From positions 1 to 35,653 of the forward strand of contig JAPOVK010000065.1 of assembly GCA_026708185.1 (NCBI GenBank): a stretch of DNA of 35,653 nt. The letters are read 5' to 3'. The position numbers and the translations under genes are program-made. The stretch comes from Gammaproteobacteria bacterium (GTDB lineage: Bacteria; Pseudomonadota; Gammaproteobacteria; Pseudomonadales; Azotimanducaceae). The notes beneath the pieces were generated by a model. The model ran no database searches, had not been told where the DNA came from, and saw only the letters and a list, made by a program, of their open reading frames with translations. Shown here one piece after another: positions 25,964-34,100 of this stretch. Each line of letters opens with the position of its first letter. The first letter of the stretch is position 1.

Positions 25964-26601
25964 TGCAGCATCGCGTCCGTCACCAGCGGGGCCGCCGCCA
26001 CGTCAATGGTCGCAAGCCAGACGGCGCCTTCCGCGGTCACGAGGCGGATCATCCCGGGAACCCATTGCATCGGCTCGCTCTCGAGCGGCCACTGGTCGTG
26101 CCATTGGCTGGTCGCATCGGCGTATTGGAAGGACATGTCCAGGCTTCCCGCCTCCAGCACGCGCCACGAGATCACGTCGTCCTCGGTCATGCCACTCTCG
26201 GCATAGGTGACGACATTCCAGGGGCCATCCGCGATCACTTCCCACCGGACCACTGTCGGCATGCCGGGCTCGGCGTTCAACGGCTGCAGCGTCACGGTCT
26301 CGAAGCCGGTCGCATCGCCCTGGAAAGCCCGCGCCTCGAAACCGTAGGGCACGATGCCGCGCACGGACGAGACGAACCAACCCTGGCGCAGCGCCGTGTG
26401 CGTGGCATCGCGCTGATTGCGTTTCACGGCGTCGTAGCTGCCCCCGAAGAACGCCACCCCTTGAACCATCAGCGTGCCTAGCATGGCCACCAGCACCAGC
26501 GCCACGAGTAGCTCCATCAAGGTGAGGCCGTGCTGGGCGACGCAGGGACGCCGCTGCCGGAGGGAGGGTCGGGAGTGCAACATTTTCGGTGCGTGCGCCA
26601 T
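25960..26601 (-). CDS. gspJ: Type II secretion minor pseudopilin GspJ
   Basis: A 213-residue pseudopilin read from ATG 26601, 15 bases after the gspI stop. QHGLTLMELLVALVLVAMLG carries the prepilin cleavage site after Gly25 with Glu at mature position five, followed by the usual hydrophobic helix. The rest is a beta-rich domain containing VVRWEVIADGPWNVV and DVISWRVLEAGSLDMSFQYA, typical of GspJ. It would form the tip complex with GspI and GspK. The frame is open 26 codons further upstream, into gspI, but that start would give a poor leader. Confidence 0.85.
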   Translation of the reverse strand: MAHAPKMLHSRPSLRQRRPCVAQHGLTLMELLVALVLVAMLGTLMVQGVAFFGGSYDAVKRNQRDATHTALRQGWFVSSVRGIVPYGFEARAFQGDATGFETVTLQPLNAEPGMPTVVRWEVIADGPWNVVTYAESGMTEDDVISWRVLEAGSLDMSFQYADATSQWHDQWPLESEPMQWVPGMIRLVTAEGAVWLATIDVAAAPLVTDAMLQ

Positions 26602-26615
26602 GGCCCTCGTGCCCT

Positions 26616-27080
26616 TCAGAACCGGAGGCCTGGTGGCGGTCCGGCCACGTTCTTGTAGCCGACCAGGCGCAAGCGCCATGTGCCCACGGAGCGCTCTGCC
26701 TCGGCAATGTCGAAGCGCGCTTCGTAGAGGCCCACTTCATAGGCACCCATCGATCCGAACGTGTTCTGGCCTTTACGCACGGGCTCGATCAACTCCGCTT
26801 GCCAGCGGATGTCAAAGCCGTCGAACGAGAACTCGCCGGATTGCTGCTCGGCCGGGTTGATTGACGACAGGTGCTCCATGGCGTGGCGGACAACCGGAAC
26901 CTGGCGGGACGAATCCTGCACTCTGAGCAGCGTGATCAGGTTCGCGTTGTACAGGCCGTAGAGCGCGATGCCGACCGTCGCGAAGAGGGCCAACGCGACC
27001 GCGGCTTCCAGCAAGGTGAACCCGCGTTCCGCACGGCGACCGGGGCCACGACGGCGACGACCGTCAGTCGAGCGACTCAT
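26616..27080 (-). CDS. gspI: Type II secretion minor pseudopilin GspI
   Basis: A 154-residue pseudopilin read from ATG 27080, which overlaps the end of the gspC-like gene by 17 bases. RRAERGFTLLEAAVALALFA holds the prepilin peptidase site after Gly20 and Glu at mature position five. The soluble part has FSFDGFDIRWQAELIEPV and WRLRLVGYK, typical of the small GspI domain. A stretch encoding LLRVQDSSRQV recurs, with a few base changes, at 30924-30960, where it is not part of a complete gene. Confidence 0.85.
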   Translation of the reverse strand: MSRSTDGRRRRGPGRRAERGFTLLEAAVALALFATVGIALYGLYNANLITLLRVQDSSRQVPVVRHAMEHLSSINPAEQQSGEFSFDGFDIRWQAELIEPVRKGQNTFGSMGAYEVGLYEARFDIAEAERSVGTWRLRLVGYKNVAGPPPGLRF

Positions 27081-27642
27081 CCCAGTCGCCGAACAACTGG
27101 TGCTCTTCCTGATCGCCATCGAGGTTCGCCAAGGTAAGCGAGTCGGCGGAAATCGCCACCAACCGCCGCCCGTCCGGCAAAGCGTCGCCGGCGCGTAGGC
27201 GTACCAAGCCGGCTTCGAGTTCCTGTTGCGTGCCCTGCGGGCCCTCACGGGTAACGGCCGAGAGGTTGAGCAACACGGCATATTCATCCTCCATGAACGT
27301 CACGCCGATGAAGCCGATGCCCTGAAGCGCGGGGTTCAGGCCGACCGGTTCTACCGGTTCTTCGACCGGCTCGGCTTCCTCCTGCGTCGCCGGCGCGCCC
27401 CAGCGGTCGATGGCGAGAAACCCGGTCAGGTCCTCAGCCGGCGCGGAACCCAAAGTCTGGCCGGGGAGCGTACTACGACCGGCGCGATCGCTCGTCCCTG
27501 CCGACGGGCCCACGGGGATCGCGAGGCCGGCGATGGCGACGGCGAGGGTCGCCAAGAGGATGGGCACGGCGGGCCAGCGATAGCGGAAAGCCGGGCGGAG
27601 GCGATCCTGCAGCGCGATCAAGGCTGTCGGCGACTGGGACAT
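27064..27642 (-). CDS. GspC-like inner-membrane protein of type II secretion
   Basis: A 192-residue bitopic protein, first in the leftward gsp set. The cytoplasmic N-terminus is short, one membrane helix spans about residues 24-43, a linker follows that includes EEAEPVEEPVEPVG, and then a beta-rich domain with LQGIGFIGVTFMEDEYAVLL and LRAGDALPDGRRLVAI. This matches the homology-region domain of GspC, which contacts the secretin, without the PDZ or coiled-coil end of classical GspC. A PilP-like protein is the alternative. It precedes gspI with overlapping frames and diverges from the methyltransferase at 27788. Confidence 0.65.
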   Translation of the reverse strand: MSQSPTALIALQDRLRPAFRYRWPAVPILLATLAVAIAGLAIPVGPSAGTSDRAGRSTLPGQTLGSAPAEDLTGFLAIDRWGAPATQEEAEPVEEPVEPVGLNPALQGIGFIGVTFMEDEYAVLLNLSAVTREGPQGTQQELEAGLVRLRAGDALPDGRRLVAISADSLTLANLDGDQEEHQLFGDWDESLD

Positions 27643-27787
27643 GGGTGCGGTTTACGCGATTGTGGGGCGGTAGTCCATAGGCGCGGAGCACGTCGTGCCA
27701 CGACAGCGCCTCCGGCGACGGCGATGCTTGCCGGACGCCGGATTCCTGGCCCATGATGCCGCCTTCCCTCCATCGGACGCACGCAGC

Positions 27788-28771
27788 GTGAGCAGTAGCC
27801 ACAGCCCGCCATCGCCACGGGCCGTCCACCACGGCGATGGGAACTACCTCGACCAGATCCGGCTCGACATTGCCAGGAGTCACATCAACCTCGACCGGCA
27901 CGTCTCGGCGAAAAGAAGCGTCAGGAAGTCCAGGATCGGGAACGTGCTGCGGCTCCTTGTCGGCGGCGCAATGATCCGGCTTGGTCTGCGGGAACCGCTC
28001 GTGATGAGCGGGTTGAGCCGACGGTGGTTCGATGACTTCACGACCTACTGGTACGACATCCTAGGTGGTCGGCCAATACCCACCGTCGCTGATTTCAACG
28101 CCTTGCTTTACGAGTACCGGAGACGCCAGCAGCACGTCGATGAACTGTCGTGGGGCGACGCCGCGCAACATGTCGCCAACTGGCAGGCGCCGGACGCCAT
28201 CTACCTGACGTTCCACGGCACGCGACGGCTTGCACTGCAACCGATTGTGGGTTTGCGCCTGTGGCGGCTTGTGCCACGTGGCGCACGCGTACTGGAATAC
28301 GGCTGCTCCTTGGCGCCGTACTACTACTGCTACCGGCATTACTTCTCGCACCTCGGGTGCTCATTCGTCCTCGCCGACATCCCGAACTTCCCGTTCCACT
28401 ACGCGAAACACCTCTACCGGCACGATGCCGAGGTCGAGTTCGCCACCATTGGCCCCGACCAGTTCCGCGAGCCCCTGGCCGACCCGGAATGCGTCGCACG
28501 CTTCGACGTGATCATCGTGACGACGGTCTTCGAACACCTCGACGATCCACCGTTCGTGGCGCGCTACCTCCTGGACCGACTCAATCCGAACGGGCTGCTG
28601 GTTTTCGACTACATCAAGTCGGAGGGTCATGGCCTGGACCACCCGAATGCCCTTCGGACGCGGCAGGCGGCACTTTCAACGATCCTCGGCGAGACCGAAG
28701 TCGTCCACGGAAACGTCGACGATTTGGAGGAGAGCATAGGGTTCTGCATCGCGCGGAAGGTCGATGGGTGA
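27788..28771 (+). CDS. Class I SAM-dependent methyltransferase
   Basis: About 327 residues from a GTG at 27788. The frame is open back to 27695, but that part reads as low-complexity Arg/Pro/Ser sequence. The N-terminal part, beginning NYLDQIRLDIARSHINLDRH, is typical of long sugar-nucleotide or lipid methyltransferases. VLEYGCSLAPYYYCYRHYF is the cofactor loop region, FVLADIPNFP ends strand two, and VIIVTTVFEHLDDPPFVARY followed by LNPNGLLVFDYIK gives motifs IV to VI. Its stop overlaps the start of the next, broken methyltransferase as GTGA. The product is probably cytoplasmic and acts on a glycan or lipid precursor, but the substrate is unknown. Confidence 0.75.
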   Translation: MSSSHSPPSPRAVHHGDGNYLDQIRLDIARSHINLDRHVSAKRSVRKSRIGNVLRLLVGGAMIRLGLREPLVMSGLSRRWFDDFTTYWYDILGGRPIPTVADFNALLYEYRRRQQHVDELSWGDAAQHVANWQAPDAIYLTFHGTRRLALQPIVGLRLWRLVPRGARVLEYGCSLAPYYYCYRHYFSHLGCSFVLADIPNFPFHYAKHLYRHDAEVEFATIGPDQFREPLADPECVARFDVIIVTTVFEHLDDPPFVARYLLDRLNPNGLLVFDYIKSEGHGLDHPNALRTRQAALSTILGETEVVHGNVDDLEESIGFCIARKVDG

Positions 28772-29542
28772 TTGACGACGCGGGCCTCGCGGCCCGCATC
28801 CGTCCCCTCGCGCGGGCCAATCTACTGGAGGCAGCCCACGACGGCACTCCTAGCGTTGCTGGACGACCTGCACCGCCTGGTGAGTCGATTGCATTACGTC
28901 CAGGCGAACTCGTCGGCGTGGTCGCGCTACTCGGAGACGCACTCCTACGAGCCCGGTGATGTCGAACGGAAGTTGGCCTTCGTCGAGAAGCACGCCGCAG
29001 CACGGCGTCCCGCGCCTGCTATGGGATCTCGGCGCGAACACCGGCGTGTTCTCTCGCATCGCGGCGCGCCACGCGGGTACGGTGGTTGCGGTCGACGGCG
29101 ATCACGACGCGGTGAACGCTCTTTACCGGGAGGCGTGCGAAGGTGACCAGCGGAACATCATCCCGCTCGTCATGGACTTGGCGAACCCGTCACCCGGCCA
29201 GGGTTGGGCTGGCCGGGAGCGCGCGCCGTTCAACGAGAGGCGAAGCCCCGACATGGCGCTCTGCCTCGCGCTCATCCACCATCTGCGAGTCTCGGCGAAC
29301 ATCCCGGTGTCCCATGTCGTCGCGTGGCTACGGAGCTTGAACGCCGCTGTCATCGTCGAGTTCATCGACCGCGACGACGAGATGTTCGTCAAGCTCGCGG
29401 AGAACAAGCGCGAGGACTACTCGGACTACTCGGCGGGAACTTCGAGGCGGAAGTCGCGAAGTCGTTCACGGTCGAGGACACGGTGGGCTTGAAAGCGGGG
29501 AACAGGGAGTTGCTGCTACTCGAGCCGAAACGGCCCGCATAG
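28768..29542 (+). pseudogene. SAM-dependent methyltransferase gene with three frameshifts
   Basis: A continuous methyltransferase-like protein can be followed only by changing frame three times. It begins at GTG 28768 (overlapping the previous stop) with IDDAGLAARIRPLARANLL. It shifts near 28830 to PTTALLALLDDLHRLVSRLH and ETHSYEPGDVERKLAFVEKH, then near 29010 to LLWDLGANTGVFSRIAARHA, the cofactor loop, and VAWLRSLNAAVIVEFIDRDD. It shifts again near 29436 to GNFEAEVAKSFTVEDTVGLK and ends ELLLLEPKRPA at 29542. The first two changes each need one base removed and the third needs one added. It is either a decayed gene or a stretch of indel errors. Confidence 0.75.
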
Positions 29543-29582
29543 GCTGGTCGCTCGCGGCGGCACGCTGCCGGCCTCCACCGTT

Positions 29583-30119
29583 TCAGGCGGGTGGGGCTGT
29601 ATGCGCATCGGCCTCGCGCGGGTTCGCCTCAACCAGCGGCGAGGCGTGCGGTACAACACCGAAGCTGACCGTTGCGTTGCCGTGATACATAGTGTCTTCG
29701 GGCCGAAGTATGTGCGCACGGAAGTCCTCGTTGGATGTCAGGCGGTGGCGCGTGCGGATGACTTGCCCGTTCTTGAGTGCGACTTGGACCGCGAACGTGA
29801 ACACCTTGTTCGTCCAGATGGCGAGGCTGCAATCGGGGTTGCGCCAACTCCGGTTGACCGTCCGGGGTACGCTTGACGCCAGACCTGCGGCGAGCCCGTC
29901 CCAAGTGTGCTCTGGGCGCTCAACGATTCCTGCTACTTGGTGAGGTGGCGGCAGCCAGTATGTTGCGGTGGAGACGTAGTAGAGGTCACGGCCATCAAGG
30001 TAGATCTTGATTTGATAGCGGTCTGCTACGCCTTCCTGGCGCAGGACGCGAAACCGGTCCACGCCACATTCTCGATAGAACGGTGTATCCCGGACCTCGA
30101 TGGCGTAGACGCGGCTCAT
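29583..30119 (-). CDS. Probable pYEATS-domain protein
   Basis: A 178-residue protein without signal peptide or membrane helix. RYQIKIYLDGRDLYYVSTAT at about 34-53, then YWLPPP, and after an insert NPDCSLAIWTNKVFTFAVQV at 94-113 followed by ALKNGQVIRTRHRL, follow the strand pattern of the prokaryotic YEATS (pYEATS) domain. That domain is an immunoglobulin-like fold described by comparative genomics in membrane-linked and conflict-type systems. The ends are variable and the last 40 residues look unstructured. It starts at ATG 30119 with AGGA about eight bases ahead and lies 88 bases after a small three-helix membrane protein, probably as one transcript. The family call is from motif memory and needs a profile search. 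Confidence 0.5.
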   Translation of the reverse strand: MSRVYAIEVRDTPFYRECGVDRFRVLRQEGVADRYQIKIYLDGRDLYYVSTATYWLPPPHQVAGIVERPEHTWDGLAAGLASSVPRTVNRSWRNPDCSLAIWTNKVFTFAVQVALKNGQVIRTRHRLTSNEDFRAHILRPEDTMYHGNATVSFGVVPHASPLVEANPREADAHTAPPA

Positions 30120-30207
30120 AGCTGCGATCCTACGACGAAACGCGAGGCGACAGTGAATCGGAGCGATCTGGGTGCGGCACGCGGACTACGGCGCACTTGC
30201 ATGGTCG

Positions 30208-30732
30208 TCACTCGCTACTCCGCCGGACGTCTTTTCCGTAACCGGGGGGCCGTCCGCCAGGGACGTCTGATGGAGCCGGCACCGAATCCGACGGTTGCTG
30301 GTCCGAATCCGAACTTCGCCTGTCGGGAGCCAACGGGTTCGCAAGTTCCCGCGAAGGCTGCAGGTCGACCGGGTCTGCATCGATACCGAAGCGGCCGATT
30401 GCCTCCTGCGGCTGCCCTTTGCCGAAGTAGAACCCGATGACGGCCCCGAGCAAGCCCGGAAAGGAGTTGAGCGCATATTGTGCAGCGGGAGGGAGTCCGT
30501 GCCCCGTGTCCCCGGGGAGAAGGAGGGCTAACGCAAACAAGACGAAAAGGGCCGATGCCAGTATGTGGCGAAAGTCGCCTGCGATGGTCGCGGCGAAGTC
30601 TTGAAGGAGTCCTTTCGGCTTCGGCGCCCTAAACCGCCCTTTCCCGAGAATCCAAGCGATCCACTGCCAAGCGCCGATGAGCGCGGCGATGACGAGCGAC
30701 CCCTGCCAGACCAGTGTCCACGTGATTCCCAA
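30208..30732 (-). CDS. Small three-helix membrane protein upstream of the pYEATS gene
   Basis: A 174-residue protein read from TTG 30732. I chose this start because AGGAGG lies eight bases ahead and the longer frame upstream lacks a usable start and crosses gene fragments. Hydrophobic helices lie at about residues 8-29, 56-73 and 88-104. A loop, KGRFRAPKPKGLLQDF, lies between the first two, and a GFYFGKGQ motif after the third resembles a glycine-rich re-entry. The last 65 residues are Ser/Pro/Asp-rich and probably disordered. It is followed by the pYEATS gene on the same strand. A partnership, with this protein as membrane anchor or effector, is inference. No family was recognised. Confidence 0.55.
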   Translation of the reverse strand: MGITWTLVWQGSLVIAALIGAWQWIAWILGKGRFRAPKPKGLLQDFAATIAGDFRHILASALFVLFALALLLPGDTGHGLPPAAQYALNSFPGLLGAVIGFYFGKGQPQEAIGRFGIDADPVDLQPSRELANPLAPDRRSSDSDQQPSDSVPAPSDVPGGRPPGYGKDVRRSSE

Positions 30733-30749
30733 GGGGAAGCCCTCCTGCG

Positions 30750-30866
30750 TCAGTGCGCGGCACGATGCGTGGTCGCCACCGTAGAGGACACCGGATGCCG
30801 TGTCTTTGGCCGATGTCTGCGAAAGTCGTAAGACATCGGCGCGACGTGGTGTAGGTGTTCCGCCAT
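30750..30866 (-). CDS. Small 38-residue ORF, possible leader
   Basis: An ORF of 38 codons begins at ATG 30866 with a very strong ribosome binding site, GGAGGAGGAAGG, directly ahead. It ends with TGA at 30750, just before the AGGAGG of the membrane-protein gene. The peptide is rich in His and Arg and starts MAEHLHHVAPMSYDF. The spacing suggests translational coupling, as in leader peptides. It could also be a chance ORF. The strength of the ribosome site is the main reason to list it. Confidence 0.35.
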   Translation of the reverse strand: MAEHLHHVAPMSYDFRRHRPKTRHPVSSTVATTHRAAH

Positions 30867-30923
30867 GCCTTCCTCCTCCATCAAGCTTCGCCTGGCGCAA
30901 GACGGGACGTCCGCGCACCTGAA

Positions 30924-30960
30924 GAACCTGACGGGACGAGTCCCGCACTCTGAGCAGCGT
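30924..30960 (-). repeat. Fragment matching part of gspI
   Basis: These 37 bases match 26897-26933 inside gspI at 34 positions. On the minus strand both encode LLRV-x-DSSRQV. Two of the three differences are silent in the gspI frame and one changes Gln to Arg. The flanking bases also agree partly on one side. It is not part of a complete gene here, so it looks like a remnant of a second, diverged gspI-like gene. Confidence 0.6.
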
Positions 30961-30962
30961 CT

Positions 30963-31106
30963 TCAGCCGCGGTGTTCGAACACCTCGACGGGCATGGGCA
31001 GGGGATGGCGTTCGAGCAGGCGGACGTAGCGGTCCCACGTCAGCGGGGCGCGCGGCAAACGGCGCCGGAGCCACTGGTACCACGTCGCCCGCGCCCGCAG
31101 TTTCGT
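30963..31106 (-). pseudogene. Possible C-terminal fragment of a reverse transcriptase/maturase
   Basis: A minus-strand frame ending with TGA at 30963 encodes a basic, Trp-rich tail including RARATWYQWLRRRLPRAPLT and WDRYVRLLERHPLPMP. This style is seen at the C-terminal ends of some reverse transcriptase/maturase proteins. No start, catalytic domain or intron structure is present in the window. The call is weak; it is listed because it suggests mobile-element debris next to other fragments. Confidence 0.2.
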
Positions 31107-31140
31107 GTCGACGTTGCACCGAGAAAGTCGATGCGGTGCG

Positions 31141-31167
31141 TTGAGCCCTTGCGGCCAATGGTAGAGT
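31141..31167 (+). promoter_or_regulatory. Possible promoter of the leucine-rich repeat gene
   Basis: TTGAGC at 31141-31146 and TAGAGT at 31162-31167, preceded by TGG as an extended -10, are spaced 15 bases apart. The leader to the ATG at 31200 would be about 26 bases. The same TGGTAGA-x-T arrangement lies ahead of the Uma2 gene. The match to consensus is only partial. Confidence 0.3.
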
Positions 31168-31199
31168 CGCCAACTTTTTGGCTACGGGGGACGGAACCC

Positions 31200-34100
31200 A
31201 TGCGGACTGGATTCGGTAGGTGGTGTCGATCGACTCGACTGGCGTGGGTGCTCGCCATCCTGTGTTGCGCGGCGGCGGGATGGGGCGCCGAGGTGGACAT
31301 ACCGGATGCCAACCTGCGCGCGGCTGTGGAGCGCGCGCTTGGCAAGGAGTCCGGGGCCGCGATCACCGACGAGGAGATGGAGTCGCTGACGAGCCTTGAC
31401 GCCAGCGGATCGCGCCCACCCCCGTTCTCGACACGGGCCGTGCCCGACGAGATCGCGGACCTCCGGGGCATCGAGCATGCCGTCAACCTGGAGTCGTTGA
31501 CGTTGTCGTCCAACCGGATCGTGGATCTGGAACCCCTTGAGGACCTTGCCGCCCTCCTGTCGCTGAACCTCGCCGGCAACCGAATCGCCGATGTGGCCTC
31601 GCTCGCAGGCCTCGCCGGACTGGTCACCCTGGACCTCTCTTTCAACCGGATCACCGATGTTGAGCCGCTTCGGAACCTCACTGCGCTTTCCTCGTTGGCG
31701 GCTTCCTTCAATCAGATTCAGGATGTGGAGCCCATCGCCGGCCTCACCGGGCTGACCTCGCTGGACCTCCGAGCCAACCGGGCGATCGCCGACGTGAGCC
31801 CCCTTGCAGGTCTCACGCGGCTGTCGCGGCTGAACCTCGCCGGCAACCGGATTGCCGACATAGCACCGCTCGGGAGTCTCACCGGGCTGTCCGAACTGAA
31901 CCTTTCGAACAATCGGATCGCTGGGGGGTTGGGCGTCCTCGCCGGTCTCACAGGGCTGTCGAGCCTGGACCTCGGGGGCAATCGAATCTCGGCCTTGGAG
32001 ACCTTGCCATCCGGACTGCGGACGCTCCATCTCAACAGCAATGACATCGTCGACCTGCAGGCACTCGAGAGTCTGACCACGCTCACGAGGCTGTGGCTGT
32101 TCGGGAACAAGATCGAGGACCTGGCGCCGCTTGGAGCGCTCACCGGCTTGGCGGTGCTACTACTCGACGACAACAACATCACGGACGTGAGTCCACTACG
32201 GGACCTCACGTCCGTTCTCATACTGGGCCTGCAGCACAATCGAATCACGGACGTGGGACCGTTGGCGGGGATGGCGCGGCTTTACGACCTGCGCCTGGCG
32301 GGGAATCGCATCGTGGACGTGTCCCCACTGGCCGAAATGGCGAGTCTGCGTTCCCTGAACCTGACCGGCAACAACGTTGCCGACGTATCACCGCTGGCCA
32401 GCGCGCCGGCACTCAGCAGCCTGTTCCTCGGCAGCAATCAGCTTACGGACCTGACCTCGCTGGCGGACCTGACAGGCCTATCCACGCTCTGGCTGGACGG
32501 CAATGCGGTCGCGGACGTCTCGCCGCTGGCTGCGATGACGCAGTTGGGGTCGCTCGCGCTAAACGACAACGCGGTCGTGGACGTCTCGCCACTGGCGGCG
32601 TTGACGCAGCTGTCGCATCTCGCGCTGAGCGACAACCGTGTTGTCGACATCTCGTCGCTGGCGGAACTCGCGAATCTCACGCGCCTGGAACTCGGACAGA
32701 ACGAGATCGTCGACATCTCGCGTCTCGAGGAACTCGACCGCCTGCATTGGCTCGCCCTTGAAGGCAATGCGATCACGGACATCGCACCATTGGGCGCACT
32801 CGCCTCCTTGTCCTCCGTGTACCTCTGGGACAACCGGATCACGGACATCCGCTCTCTCGTCGACAACGCGGGCATTGGCGCCAACGACCTCGTGCTGCTG
32901 TGGCGCAATCCATTGGACGCCCGGTCGCAGGATGGCCATATCGCCGACCTGGAGGCCCGGGACGTCCGCGTGATCCGGTCGGGCCACGACGTGCCTTTCA
33001 TACCGGTCGCGGCCGACGAGACGCGCCAGGGCTTCGTGCGCGTGGTCGAAGCGGGCGGGCCTCAATTCGTCAACACGCCCGTGTGGATACACGCGGTGGA
33101 CGACCTTGGCGATGGCCGGACTCCCGTGCAGGCATGGTTCGCGCGCGGATTCGGTCTGCACTTCAACTCCAACGACCTCGAGTTCGGTAACCGGGCCAAG
33201 TTCGCCTCGGGTGCGGCCGGCACCGGCGTAGGCGGCTGGCGGCTGGGTATCTACTCCGAACTCGCGCTCGAGGTCTCGGCCTACCTGCGCACCAGGGACG
33301 GATTCCTCACGTCGATGAACGCCCTGGCTCCGCCGAGCGCGGACGGCTACCGGATTGCCACCTTCAACCCGGGACGCAACAAGAACCAGGTCAGCAGTCT
33401 TCGGTTGGCCAATCCCGGCTACGAGTCCACGGACGTGATCATCCGGGGCGTTGACGACGACGGTGCGCCGTCCGCCGGCGCCGTGCGGGTATCGCTCGCC
33501 CCGGGCGAAGCCCGCGCGCTGACGGCAGAGCAGCTCGAGTCCGGCGAGAACCTCGACGGCGCTCTCGGCAGCGGCGCCGGGAAGTGGCGGCTCGAACTCG
33601 CGACAGATGCACCTATCCAGGCGATGAGCCTGTTGGAGAGCCCCACGGGGCATCTGACCAACCTCTCCAGCGTGCCGGACAACGCGACCGTTCTGGCGGA
33701 CGGCACCACGCGGCACGGCATTCCGCTCTTCCCGGCCGCCGATGACCCCCTGGGACGGCAGGGCTTCGCGCGGGTCGTGAATCAGGGGACTGCGCCGGCC
33801 ACCGTAGAGATCGTCGCTATCGACGACGCGGGGGTCGCACAGCCGCCAGCCACGCTGACCGTCGCTCCGGGCACGACGGTGCATTTCAACTCCGACGACC
33901 TCGAGGGCGGCAACGCCGACAAGGGCCTCTCGTCGGGAATCACCGGCGGCGACGGTCACTGGCGGCTTCGCCTGACGACGGTGGCCGACATCGAGGTCCT
34001 GTCGTACATCCGCACCGAAGACGGCTTCCTGACCGCGATGCACGATACGGTACCCGGCGTGGAGGACCCCGCGGGCGGTCACGTCCATGAGGTCGCGATC

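Noticed and set aside
30733-31173. A longer N-terminus for the three-helix membrane protein
   Set aside because: The extension reads through the gspI-like fragment and the region ahead of the next gene and has no usable start; the TTG at 30732 has a strong ribosome site.
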